From an uncultured Fidelibacterota bacterium (GTDB lineage: Bacteria; Marinisomatota; Marinisomatia; Marinisomatales; UBA1611): DNA of 12,238 nt. Each line of letters begins with the position of its first letter. Position 1 is the stretch's first letter. The translations under genes were made by a program, and so were the position numbers. The notes under the pieces were generated by a model. It had not been told where the DNA came from. It searched no databases and worked only from the letters and a program-made list of their open reading frames with translations. Below, piece after piece: positions 1 through 7,565 of this stretch. The stretch lies in NCBI GenBank assembly GCA_913045415.1, contig CAJWPW010000013.1, positions 1 to 12,238 of the forward strand, written 5' to 3'.

Positions 1-1127
1 TTTTGGTACCCGAGTTCTTTAGTCAGTAATGCTGCCTCTGATCTTTTATTTCCGATCAATATGATCTCAGATTGGCACTTAAAATATTCGAATATTTTCC
101 CTGGAATGATACCTTTATTCTTATCTTGATTGGGGACTACCAGAAATATAAAATCGCTGTCCACTAAAATTTGAATAGCCTTTTGATGAGGCTGATAGGC
201 AAGAATGGATACATATTGCTGTATCTTTAATCGCTGAATTGTGTCAAGAATATTCGGGTGAACAGACCCCACCAGTTGAATTGTGATCTTTGACCCACTG
301 GAGGAATCATTATGATCTTTTACGGATTCGAATAATCCCAAGGGATTCTGTGACATAGATAATGACCCGGTATGACTTATAACAATTTGATCTCGACTTT
401 TCCTTTCTTTTGGCTTCCGGGAAAAATCATCCTGATCGAAACCATTGTAGATCACTGTAGATTTTGATTTGATAGGTAATCTGTCATTTAATAAAGATTC
501 AAACCCGGTACTTACGGTAATAAGCCCGTTACAATCGTTTAATACTTTTTTTTCTAGCAAACCATCGATCCATGTAGTCAGGCTATTCCTGGGATTTTCC
601 AAATAATAAAATCGATCTGTCCAAGGGTCTCTAAAATCAGCGACCCATTTTACATGGGATACTTTTGCCAATTTTCGCCCAATCAAATGGACTGAATGAG
701 GGGGGCCTGAAGAGAAAATCAAATCAAAGTTTTGACTATCTAACAGTTCCTTCCCCTTTTTTACTGCACCTGAATACCATCCAATTCTACCATCAGGGAT
801 AACCAAATTGTAACGTATCCAACGGGCAAATTTTGTGAATAGGGTATCGTCTTTACTTTTACTGAGTTGGTGTGTCGGAATAGAATTATTTCCAGTGATC
901 CAATTAAAAATTGAATAAAATGAAAACGCATCCGATAAATGAGTTTCCATATCAATTGCTTCTGATAATAATGTTTCATCTCGAGCAGGATATTCACCAT
1001 CCTTCACAGTTAGGATAACAGGTTGCCATCCATATTTCGGAAGATATTTGCAAAATTTTAACACTCGTTGCACCCCGGGGCCGCCACTGGGTGGCCAATA
1101 ATATGTTATAATTAAAACTTTTTTCAT
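1..1127 (-). CDS. GT4-type glycosyltransferase, C-terminus cut by window edge
   Basis: I translated this frame by hand from an ATG at 1127. It stays open for 375 codons to the left edge, so the last few dozen residues and the stop are outside the window. The start MKKVLIITYYWPP with the following SGGPGVQR is typical of the glycosyltransferase 4-like N-terminal domain, as are the IPDGR..W segment (residues 110-117) and ADFRDPW (163-169). The C-terminal Rossmann half begins near residue 247 (IVISHTGSLS) and carries the nucleotide-sugar region motif PGKIFEYF (342-349). It should be a cytoplasmic or membrane-associated enzyme that adds a sugar from a nucleotide donor to a surface glycan; donor and acceptor cannot be read from sequence. 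Its ATG shares one base with the stop of the upstream GT2 gene (TAATG), so translational coupling is likely. Confidence 0.9.
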   Translation of the reverse strand, partial: MKKVLIITYYWPPSGGPGVQRVLKFCKYLPKYGWQPVILTVKDGEYPARDETLLSEAIDMETHLSDAFSFYSIFNWITGNNSIPTHQLSKSKDDTLFTKFARWIRYNLVIPDGRIGWYSGAVKKGKELLDSQNFDLIFSSGPPHSVHLIGRKLAKVSHVKWVADFRDPWTDRFYYLENPRNSLTTWIDGLLEKKVLNDCNGLITVSTGFESLLNDRLPIKSKSTVIYNGFDQDDFSRKPKERKSRDQIVISHTGSLSMSQNPLGLFESVKDHNDSSSGSKITIQLVGSVHPNILDTIQRLKIQQYVSILAYQPHQKAIQILVDSDFIFLVVPNQDKNKGIIPGKIFEYFKCQSEIILIGNKRSEAALLTKELGYQ

Positions 1128-2158
1128 TAAGCGTAGTATCGTTTTTTAAACCCGGTCCACGAACCCTGGTTTAAAATATATCGTTTTATAAAATTCAGAA
1201 TAAAACCTAATCCATACCCAATGATCTGAGCAGGAATCACAACCAATAAATAGGGGAATATTCTCAACTCATTTTTTTTGGCCGCTCCAAATAAAGATAA
1301 TAATCCCAATGGAATAAAAATAAGTAAGAATAATTGGTCTAATGGAAAATTGAGGTAAATCGCAGTTCCCACAATGCTAATTCCAACCAAGGTAGCCAAT
1401 GATGGTAAAAAATGGATTGGTTCCAACATGGATGGATCAATTTTTCCTAAATTAATACGAGCTACTCCCCAGTTAAACACTTGTTTAAAAAACTGTTTTA
1501 TGGATGTTCTTCGACGGTGGTAAACCACGGCATTGATTAGGAATTTGATTCTTGCACCCGATTTTCTGATTCGATTGCTTAATTCAATATCTTGTCCATG
1601 GCGAAGGTCCCCAAACCCACCCACTTTCTCATATACTGATCTTTTTATTCCCATATTATGTGTACGAGGGAAAAACTTGGCCATCATTTTTTCGCTGTGT
1701 CCACGCATGCCCCCAGTGGTAATAAAAGAGGTCATGGCAAAATCAATAGCTTTTTGTAAAGTCGTGAAATCATCCTTTGCACCATCTGGACCACCGCAGG
1801 CATCAAATGAATCATTTAGGTATTCTTCATAAATCGTTTTGATCCAATCGGGGTGAGCTTCACAATCGGAATCAATAAACAAGATCAATTCACCCTCACT
1901 GTTTTCTAGACCATGGTTTCTGGCTGCACCGGGACCCTGGTTTTCCTGGGTGATAAATTTGATTGGGAAGTTTGATTCTGTCTGCCAGTGTTTTACAGTC
2001 TCACTGGTTGAATCTGTTGAGCCATCATCAGACACAATAAACTCAAATAGCTTCAGATCAACAGATTGTTCCTGAAGTGAATTATATAAGTATTTGAGTT
2101 CATCAACACGATTGTAGGAAGGCGTGATAATGCTGATGATCGGTGGAAGCCCAGCCAT
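1127..2158 (-). CDS. Family 2 glycosyltransferase with C-terminal membrane segments
   Basis: This 343-residue protein has a GT-A fold N-terminal half: an ISIITPSYNR start, nucleotide-binding DDGS (residues 44-47), the metal-binding DSD (96-98) and a GQDIEL segment (188-193) in the place of the usual ED acid/base motif. It is followed by VVYHRRR (211-217). About three hydrophobic segments (roughly 250-270, 273-291, 301-323) anchor the C-terminus in the inner membrane, with a basic tail. This architecture resembles membrane-bound exopolysaccharide and lipid-linked-glycan glycosyltransferases. The ATG at 2158 lies 9 bases after the stop of the DPM1-like gene and the stop overlaps the GT4 start by one base, so the three glycosyltransferases appear co-transcribed. 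The substrate is unknown. Confidence 0.92.
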   Translation of the reverse strand: MAGLPPIISIITPSYNRVDELKYLYNSLQEQSVDLKLFEFIVSDDGSTDSTSETVKHWQTESNFPIKFITQENQGPGAARNHGLENSEGELILFIDSDCEAHPDWIKTIYEEYLNDSFDACGGPDGAKDDFTTLQKAIDFAMTSFITTGGMRGHSEKMMAKFFPRTHNMGIKRSVYEKVGGFGDLRHGQDIELSNRIRKSGARIKFLINAVVYHRRRTSIKQFFKQVFNWGVARINLGKIDPSMLEPIHFLPSLATLVGISIVGTAIYLNFPLDQLFLLIFIPLGLLSLFGAAKKNELRIFPYLLVVIPAQIIGYGLGFILNFIKRYILNQGSWTGFKKRYYA

Positions 2159-2167
2159 GTTTGAAAG

Positions 2168-3097
2168 TTAATCTCTTGAAATGAATCGGCGGATTCGGTT
2201 TTCCTGTCCTTGTGTGGATCTGGTCATTAATTCTCCCAATAAGCCGATGGAGAAAAATTGAATTCCAATGATAATGAGCATAATGCCAAACATCAAAAGT
2301 GCCATATGTTTAGAAAAGGGTTCCCCCAAAGCATATTTGAAATACAGAACAAAACATTCGACAATAAATCCAACTTTTAGAAATCCGATCCCAAACATGC
2401 CAAACAGGTGTAGTGGCTGTTGTGTATAGCGATTTAAAAATAAGATCGTGATCAAATCAAAAAATCCATGAAACATTCGGGATCCACCATACTTGGTTTC
2501 ACCAAATTGTCTTGCACGGTGATTTACCACAATTTCAGTGATTTTGAATTTCTGTTGTCCTGCCAGAGCGGGGATGTAACGATGGCGACCTCCATAAACT
2601 TCTATCGATTTTACCACAGCTTGCTTATATCCTTTTAATCCACAATTGAAATCGTGGATCTTCACACCCGTCATCAATCTTGTTACAAAATTAAATACTT
2701 TAGATGGGAGAGTTTTATTTAGTGGATCATGGCGCGTTTTTTTCCATCCGGAAACCAGATCCCATCCATCAGATAATTTTGATATTAGGTTAGGAATTTC
2801 CGCAGGATCATCCTGAAGATCAGCATCCATGGTAATAATATATTCACCAGTAGCAACTTTGAAACCTTCTGACAAAGCGGCAGCTTTCCCATAATTCCGA
2901 TAGAATTGGAGCAATTTAAAATTGGAATTCTTTGTACAGAGATCTGCCATCCATTCCGTTGAACCGTCGGAAGACCCATCATCAATGAATAATACTTCCC
3001 ATACAGAATATGTGGATAGGCTATGCTCCAATTCCCTTACTAATTCCGGTAAGGATTCTTTTTCATTCAAAACGGGAATAACAACTGATACATTCAT
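2168..3097 (-). CDS. DPM1/GtrB-like polyprenyl-phosphate glycosyltransferase
   Basis: A family 2 glycosyltransferase that probably transfers a sugar from a nucleotide donor to undecaprenyl phosphate, giving a lipid-linked monosaccharide at the inner membrane. Visible motifs, numbered from the MNVSVV start: VIPVLNE, DDGS (39-42), the DPM1-type DADLQDDP (91-98), and HRARQFGETKYG (193-204), matching the family's HxxRxxGxSKY element. Two transmembrane segments follow (roughly 229-254 and 264-289), as in GtrB and ArnC relatives. I chose the ATG at 3097 (309 residues) because it begins as DPM1 proteins usually do and lies 2 bases after the upstream stop. An ATG at 3121 would add 8 residues and overlap the lipoprotein gene by 22 bases; neither start has a good ribosome binding site. 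The exact sugar is unknown. Confidence 0.92.
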   Translation of the reverse strand: MNVSVVIPVLNEKESLPELVRELEHSLSTYSVWEVLFIDDGSSDGSTEWMADLCTKNSNFKLLQFYRNYGKAAALSEGFKVATGEYIITMDADLQDDPAEIPNLISKLSDGWDLVSGWKKTRHDPLNKTLPSKVFNFVTRLMTGVKIHDFNCGLKGYKQAVVKSIEVYGGRHRYIPALAGQQKFKITEIVVNHRARQFGETKYGGSRMFHGFFDLITILFLNRYTQQPLHLFGMFGIGFLKVGFIVECFVLYFKYALGEPFSKHMALLMFGIMLIIIGIQFFSIGLLGELMTRSTQGQENRIRRFISRD

Positions 3098-3099
3098 TT

Positions 3100-3708
3100 T
3101 TAAATTTGTAATAATTTCCATACTTTTTTCAAATTGAGATGTGTTTGAGTTCGAGTTCGTCCATTAATTCGAATTTTTACAGTTTGAAATGAATTGTCAT
3201 CAATAAACGTTGCACCAACAAGAGCATTGGATTCATTATCCAAATCATTCTTTTCAAAATTAAGGTGAATATTTTGCTCATCACTCATTCCTGTATTATT
3301 GAATTCCTTTTCATAATCCGGTTGAACACCCCATAAAATTTTAGTGATATGTTTTGGCTCCACAATTTGTAAAAATGGGAAAAATTCAAGGATCTGACCA
3401 TAGGTATATTGTTTATGATCAATCAAATTTCGAGCAGTTACATTTTGTGGGGTTAACCACATGAGTAATGCCTTTCTACCCAATGGATCTTTGAATTGTA
3501 AAAAAGAACTGTCATGCTGTGATATAAATGTAAAAGTCAATGCACCATGAATAGGACCTTGTGAATCAATTTTCCCTTTTCCGGTACAGGAAATATATTC
3601 TTCCAGAAGATCATGATAGGTCCTTTGAGTTACTGGGAGTGAAAATTGTGTGCCTGAACCAGCACATCCTGCAAGAATAAGCCAACAAAAAATAATGTAG
3701 CGAAACAT
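3100..3708 (-). CDS. LolB-like outer-membrane lipoprotein
   Basis: A 202-residue protein with a lipoprotein signal peptide: hydrophobic YIIFCWLI followed by lipobox LAGC (residues 12-15). Cys15 would be the lipidated residue. Residue +2 is Ala rather than Asp, compatible with export to the outer membrane by a Lol system. The mature part resembles the LolB/LolA half-barrel fold: a GKGKID strand (43-48), a GALTFTFI strand (55-62), FKDPLGRKALLMWL (72-85), similar to LolB 'GPLG...L' regions, and a C-terminal RTRTQTHLNLKKVWKL segment that reads like the basic amphipathic strand of LolB proteins. The likely role is accepting lipoproteins and inserting them into the outer membrane, but the similarity is weak by eye. 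Its ATG directly follows the TPR gene's TGA with no gap, and an AGGA lies just upstream. It could instead be an unrelated DUF4292-type lipoprotein. Confidence 0.72.
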   Translation of the reverse strand: MFRYIIFCWLILAGCAGSGTQFSLPVTQRTYHDLLEEYISCTGKGKIDSQGPIHGALTFTFISQHDSSFLQFKDPLGRKALLMWLTPQNVTARNLIDHKQYTYGQILEFFPFLQIVEPKHITKILWGVQPDYEKEFNNTGMSDEQNIHLNFEKNDLDNESNALVGATFIDDNSFQTVKIRINGRTRTQTHLNLKKVWKLLQI

Positions 3709-5202
3709 TCAATCCTGTTTTTCTACTTGGTGGATTTTCGGGATATTTTCCTTGGACTTAGCTTTTACCACTTCATCCAAATGTTCTTTGATGGTATTAT
3801 TTTCTGGGTCTATACTTAAGGATTGGCGTATAAAATCTACAGCCTCATCATAACGATTCATTTTGAAATAGATCCATCCGATCGTGTCTAAATAAGGGGC
3901 TGATTTCGGCGCTAATCGAATCGCATTCATTGCAAGTTCAAGGGCAAATTCCACATCCTCCCCTCTTTCAACCAAACTATAGGCATAATTATTGAATGCT
4001 TGGGCATCGGTGCTGTCTGTTGAGATTAATTCCATATATAATTTATCCGATCTATCCCACTCACTGGTGGTATCATAGATGAGTGCGAGATTATGTTTTG
4101 TATTTCTCGATTCCGGAAAAATAGCTAACGCTTGAGAAAGATGAATTTTAGCATTCCCATAATCTTTGAATTGGTAGTATGCTGTTCCCAGGAGATATTG
4201 CATGGTGAAATCCTGAGAAAATCGATCTAAATGTGGGCTTAATGCTAAAATCGCTTCTTCAGGCTTCTTTCCACTCAAGGCCATGACAGCATTGTTAATA
4301 AATCCACGTGGATCATCAGGGAAATGATCAATAATAAGCTGGTTATATAAAATAGCTTTTTCATTCTCTTCTTTATCTAATAAAAGAGAAACGATACGAT
4401 GTAACACATTCACATTCAGGCTGTCAATTTCAAACGCATCAAACATAACATTCAAAGCCTTTTCAGGATCATTTAATTCTTCATAAAGGGCACTTTTCTG
4501 TATCAGTAATTCTGTGGTTGTTCCCTGAATATTTTCGATCCGATGGATCATGTCCAAGGCCACATCAAATTTGCGGCTGAATAGGGTAAGATCTCGAATC
4601 GTTTCAAGAAATTTGATATTGTCAGGATCATCTTCTAATAATAATCCGCATATTTCCTCAGCCCGGTCAAAACTGCTGGACGTTAGGGCAATTTGAAGCG
4701 CCTGTTCTAATCCTTTGATCGACATGGAATTGACTTGATACCCTTCAATATAATAATCAATTGCCAAATCCCAATTTTTTTGAAGCCTTGCAAGATCAGC
4801 CAGAGTAAATAAATAATCCAGATTGTCAGAATCAAGTATTTTTAATTCTTTAAAAACTAATTCCGCATCGATGAATTTATTTTGGGCGAGATAAAGTTGC
4901 CCCAGCATCTCCCGAGCTTCTAAATCTTTTGGATCAAGGTCCAAAGCGATCATTAAATGGTCTTCAGCTCGTTTTCCTTTCCCCAAGCGGCGATAAGCAT
5001 CTGCTATTGATATATGAATGGTTGCTGCATTGGGGTCCAAATCAATCGCATCATGAAATTCCAAGACAGCTAAAGCATAATTGCCCTGATTCATTAAAAA
5101 TTCACCCTGCATAAAATGATGCAAGGCTATTTCTTTTTCCTGTTCGGTATTCGCTGATAAAAAAGCGAAACAGGTCAAAATGAGAAAAAATTTATTAATC
5201 AT
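3709..5202 (-). CDS. Secreted tetratricopeptide repeat (TPR) protein
   Basis: Starting at the ATG at 5202 gives 497 residues with a signal peptide: MINKFFLILTCFAFLSA, probably cleaved just after. Nearly all the rest is helical TPR units, about a dozen, with recurring patterns such as 'A...F..AI.LDPN' and 'A...L..AL.LDP'. The C-terminal block (AFNNYAYSLVERG, then YLDTIGWIYFKMNRYDEA) resembles the TPR proteins encoded next to lolB in proteobacteria such as Pseudomonas. It should act in the periplasm or at a membrane as a protein-protein scaffold. A longer reading from a GTG at 5259 would overlap the diguanylate cyclase by 56 bases and bury the signal peptide, so I rejected it. The chosen ATG lies one base after the upstream stop, and the stop abuts the lipoprotein ATG. 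No catalytic motif is visible. Confidence 0.9.
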   Translation of the reverse strand: MINKFFLILTCFAFLSANTEQEKEIALHHFMQGEFLMNQGNYALAVLEFHDAIDLDPNAATIHISIADAYRRLGKGKRAEDHLMIALDLDPKDLEAREMLGQLYLAQNKFIDAELVFKELKILDSDNLDYLFTLADLARLQKNWDLAIDYYIEGYQVNSMSIKGLEQALQIALTSSSFDRAEEICGLLLEDDPDNIKFLETIRDLTLFSRKFDVALDMIHRIENIQGTTTELLIQKSALYEELNDPEKALNVMFDAFEIDSLNVNVLHRIVSLLLDKEENEKAILYNQLIIDHFPDDPRGFINNAVMALSGKKPEEAILALSPHLDRFSQDFTMQYLLGTAYYQFKDYGNAKIHLSQALAIFPESRNTKHNLALIYDTTSEWDRSDKLYMELISTDSTDAQAFNNYAYSLVERGEDVEFALELAMNAIRLAPKSAPYLDTIGWIYFKMNRYDEAVDFIRQSLSIDPENNTIKEHLDEVVKAKSKENIPKIHQVEKQD

Positions 5203-5203
5203 T

Positions 5204-6931
5204 TTAAGTGGGTGCAATTGTTGCATCATCATTGCTGTGAATTTTAATCTGATTTCCACCTACTTGTTTCGCATTATACATGGCTTTATCAGCGAGGTCA
5301 ATCAAATCTTTCATATTTTCTGAATGGGTTGGATATAAAGACATACCTCCCGATATAGTCATCTGAACACTTTCACCATTCATAGAATAAGGATAATCGG
5401 CAATATTATCTACAATCCTTTGAGCAACAACCAAGGCCATTTCAGGAGTAGTATTAACTAAAATTATGGCAAATTCTTCGCCACCATAACGAGCAACCAC
5501 ATCAACGGTACGAACATTTTCCGACATTATTTTGGCTACGGTTTGAATCACATAATCCCCATAAGGATGCCCCAATGTATCATTGACCCGTTTAAATTTA
5601 TCAAGATCAAATATAAGGACAGCCATATGGTGCTGAAAACGTTTTGCCCGTTGAATCTCTTCCGAAAATCGTTCTTTATAAGTTTGATGATTTAAGAGTT
5701 TTGAAAGACCGTCATGAGTAGCATTTTGGTAAATTTTTTCGTATTCAATAAGCCAGTTCAATGATGCACCCATCACCCGTCCAATCAATGTAAGGTTTTG
5801 TTCATCTGCTTTGGTATAGGGCTGGCCTGTTATTCGTTCAATGAAGAGAGAGCCGCGACTTTCTCCATAAGCTATGATGGGGACACCCAATACAGATTGA
5901 AAATCAGTTGGTGCTTCATTTGAATTAAACCTGGCAACATTTTCATGTGATTCTTTCCAATTTTGTGAAAGAACGACTTTTTCGCTCACGGTTGGTAATC
6001 CATGAAGGGTACCATGGCTGGGAAATTCAGTACCTTCAACAAACTCATCTTTAACCCCATCTACCAATTTAATTATCGAATTCAACTCATTTTCACTTTT
6101 TAAGGAAATAGTTAATCTATCATAATAGAAGAATGTCCGAATTAAATACTTGAAATGGTCCAGCACCTGTGATTCATCTGATTTAAAATTAAGTTCAGAA
6201 AGAATTTCAATGATTCGTGATTTATTTTCTTCTCCCATGATATGTTTTTCTAGAGATTCGAGGCTTCCTAATCCATGGGAGATGAATTTCCCCATTGCCT
6301 GCAAGACTGATTTATCTTTATCCGTCATATCAGAAAAATGATCGATTCTTGTTAAAACAAATCCGGCGATGGAACCATGAAGGGAAATTGGACTTCCGAT
6401 GACACATTCACTTCCTCGCCAAGGTTTATCATCGAATAATTCATTCCAGCCATCTTTATCATCCTTTTGATAAACTGTACTAGTATTCTTAAGGATAGAA
6501 GAAATAATTGAATTATTTGAGGAAATTGAATCTAGAAAGTCATCTATGTGTGAAGCTTGTAGAGAAAAAACACCCGCTTCAGGATCAATCATATAAATTG
6601 CCGAATCAAATTTTGGGTTTATGGCCTTTACAGTTGATAAAACTAATTTTTTCAAATTTTCATAGAGATGATTGGTTGTCTTTAATTCTGTTTGATAGGT
6701 GGTGGATTCATCCGTGTGCGCTACTTCTGCAGCCTGGGCTGGTGAAGATGTTAATGATCCTAAAAGTTGACTGTATATCATCAAGATTACAATGATACCA
6801 AACAATATTAAATATCTCAGTATCTCGGAAAAATTGGATAAAGATTCAGGGAGAAATAAAAAAATAAATAGCACAAGGCAAAAGGCAGCGAGTGCCCTGG
6901 TAAAAGTTGGTAGATTGTTTATTGTTGACAT
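5204..6931 (-). CDS. Membrane diguanylate cyclase with two GAF-like domains (GGEEF)
   Basis: This 575-residue protein should make c-di-GMP from two GTP. Two transmembrane helices (about residues 11-28 and 34-57) are separated by a very short loop, leaving almost no periplasmic sensor. Two GAF-like domains follow (about 85-225 and 239-395), which probably sense a cytoplasmic ligand or redox state. The GGDEF domain begins near THDGLSKLLNH (405-415), has FDLDKFKRVNDTLGH (441-455), the active-site loop GGEEF (483-487) and DKAMYNAK (548-555). An RTVD sequence (474-477) lies exactly five residues before GGEEF, the canonical RxxD inhibitory I-site, so product feedback is expected. No EAL or HD-GYP domain is present. 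The ATG at 6931 lies 8 bases after an intrinsic terminator hairpin. The only purine-rich upstream stretch, GGGGA, is inside the hairpin stem. Confidence 0.95.
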   Translation of the reverse strand: MSTINNLPTFTRALAAFCLVLFIFLFLPESLSNFSEILRYLILFGIIVILMIYSQLLGSLTSSPAQAAEVAHTDESTTYQTELKTTNHLYENLKKLVLSTVKAINPKFDSAIYMIDPEAGVFSLQASHIDDFLDSISSNNSIISSILKNTSTVYQKDDKDGWNELFDDKPWRGSECVIGSPISLHGSIAGFVLTRIDHFSDMTDKDKSVLQAMGKFISHGLGSLESLEKHIMGEENKSRIIEILSELNFKSDESQVLDHFKYLIRTFFYYDRLTISLKSENELNSIIKLVDGVKDEFVEGTEFPSHGTLHGLPTVSEKVVLSQNWKESHENVARFNSNEAPTDFQSVLGVPIIAYGESRGSLFIERITGQPYTKADEQNLTLIGRVMGASLNWLIEYEKIYQNATHDGLSKLLNHQTYKERFSEEIQRAKRFQHHMAVLIFDLDKFKRVNDTLGHPYGDYVIQTVAKIMSENVRTVDVVARYGGEEFAIILVNTTPEMALVVAQRIVDNIADYPYSMNGESVQMTISGGMSLYPTHSENMKDLIDLADKAMYNAKQVGGNQIKIHSNDDATIAPT

Positions 6932-6936
6932 TATAC

Positions 6937-6978
6937 AAAAATCCCCGTCTTTAAAATTAACAAGTTTAGACGGGGATT
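6937..6978 (-). terminator. Intrinsic terminator after the sigma/anti-sigma genes
   Basis: On the minus strand an 11-base perfect inverted repeat, AATCCCCGTCT and AGACGGGGATT, flanks a 17-base AT-rich loop and ends in a run of five T (two of them paired with A at the stem base). This is a standard Rho-independent terminator for transcripts coming from the anti-sigma gene, whose stop lies about 28 bases upstream. Read on the plus strand the same palindrome is followed by A-rich sequence without a T run, so it terminates leftward transcription. The hairpin ends only 8 bases before the diguanylate cyclase ATG. Confidence 0.85.
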
Positions 6979-7006
6979 AAAACCAGTTTGGTGATGAGCT
7001 CAAAGA

Positions 7007-7546
7007 TTAATCATTCACAAAATGCATCTGCTTTGAGAAATCTTTTTTAGATTTTATTTTATTATTTTCTAAGGATGAATCTGCATCTGCATCTGCCAAA
7101 TCCGGAGTACGATTTTTCACATTTTGTAAAGGTGGGTTTGAAAGACTTGGAACAGAATCTTCTGCATAAAATTGAGTTTGTGATGGGATGCCACCGTCTG
7201 CCGGTGAAACCAACTGCATCGACACAAAAACAAAAGCAATCACCAATCCAGTCATTAGAGATGCATATATAGGTGTAAATCCAAAAATAGTGCGCTGAGA
7301 AGTTATTGGAATATCAAGACGAGTATGATCTGATTGAATCCGGGCCAAAAGACGATCATTGAAATCAGGAGATACTGTCACCTTGGGTATGGTTTTCATT
7401 TGCGCCATGTTCGTTCGGATGGATTCAACAAGTCCTCTTGCATCCGGATTTTCTTCGAGATAGGTTTCGAATTCTTTCCGCTTGGAAAGGGATAATTCGT
7501 TTTCGATGTATTCCGAGATTAAATCTTCAAATTGGTAGCGATTCAT
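7007..7546 (-). CDS. Putative membrane anti-sigma factor (ZAS-like, no zinc ligands)
   Basis: A 179-residue protein directly downstream of an ECF sigma gene. The N-terminal 45 residues (EDLISEYIENELSLSKRKEF, then YLEENPDARGLVESI) match the helical anti-sigma domain in pattern. The zinc-binding His-x3-Cys-x2-Cys of classical ZAS domains is absent, the equivalent stretch reading TYLEENPDARGL. A single transmembrane helix (about 91-113) separates it from a roughly 65-residue Pro/Ser/Asn-rich, probably periplasmic tail containing ADADADS. It should bind and hold the sigma factor at the inner membrane until an envelope signal releases it. I chose the ATG at 7546; a TTG one codon upstream (7549) is closer to the AGGAG site and remains possible. 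Its stop is followed by the terminator, so it is probably the last gene of its operon. Confidence 0.82.
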   Translation of the reverse strand: MNRYQFEDLISEYIENELSLSKRKEFETYLEENPDARGLVESIRTNMAQMKTIPKVTVSPDFNDRLLARIQSDHTRLDIPITSQRTIFGFTPIYASLMTGLVIAFVFVSMQLVSPADGGIPSQTQFYAEDSVPSLSNPPLQNVKNRTPDLADADADSSLENNKIKSKKDFSKQMHFVND

Positions 7547-7557
7547 CAATATTATTA

Positions 7558-7562
7558 CTCCT
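7558..7562 (-). promoter_or_regulatory. Ribosome binding site of the anti-sigma gene
   Basis: AGGAG on the minus strand, 3 bases after the sigma factor stop codon. It is 11 bases from the ATG at 7546 and 8 bases from a TTG at 7549, so it does not fully settle which start is used. It is the clearest Shine-Dalgarno sequence in the window; most other genes lack one. Confidence 0.6.
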
Positions 7563-7565
7563 ATT

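Noticed and set aside
761..1000. A 79-codon minus-strand reading frame
   Set aside because: It is out of frame within the GT4 gene, whose own frame is open throughout and carries recognisable family motifs.
1533..1832. A 99-codon plus-strand reading frame opposite the second GT2 gene
   Set aside because: It is antisense to a clear glycosyltransferase coding region, has no recognisable domain and no ribosome site; it is a shadow frame.
5203..5259. Longer start (GTG at 5259) for the TPR protein
   Set aside because: It would overlap the diguanylate cyclase by 56 bases and put 19 residues before a standard signal peptide; the ATG at 5202 fits the tight gene spacing elsewhere.
6930..6935. TATAAT hexamer on the minus strand just before the diguanylate cyclase start
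   Set aside because: It overlaps the ATG itself, so a transcript starting from it would lack the start codon, and no -35 box lies at the right spacing (nearest TTGTTA is about 23 bases away). It is probably chance in AT-rich sequence.
6982..6992. Small palindrome ACCAGTTTGGT next to the terminator
   Set aside because: Only four base pairs with a three-base loop and no T run; too weak to be a separate element.
7080..7098. Short GCATCT-type tandem repeat in the anti-sigma gene
   Set aside because: About three copies encoding Ala-Asp repeats in the periplasmic tail; too short to call a functional repeat or phase-variation tract.
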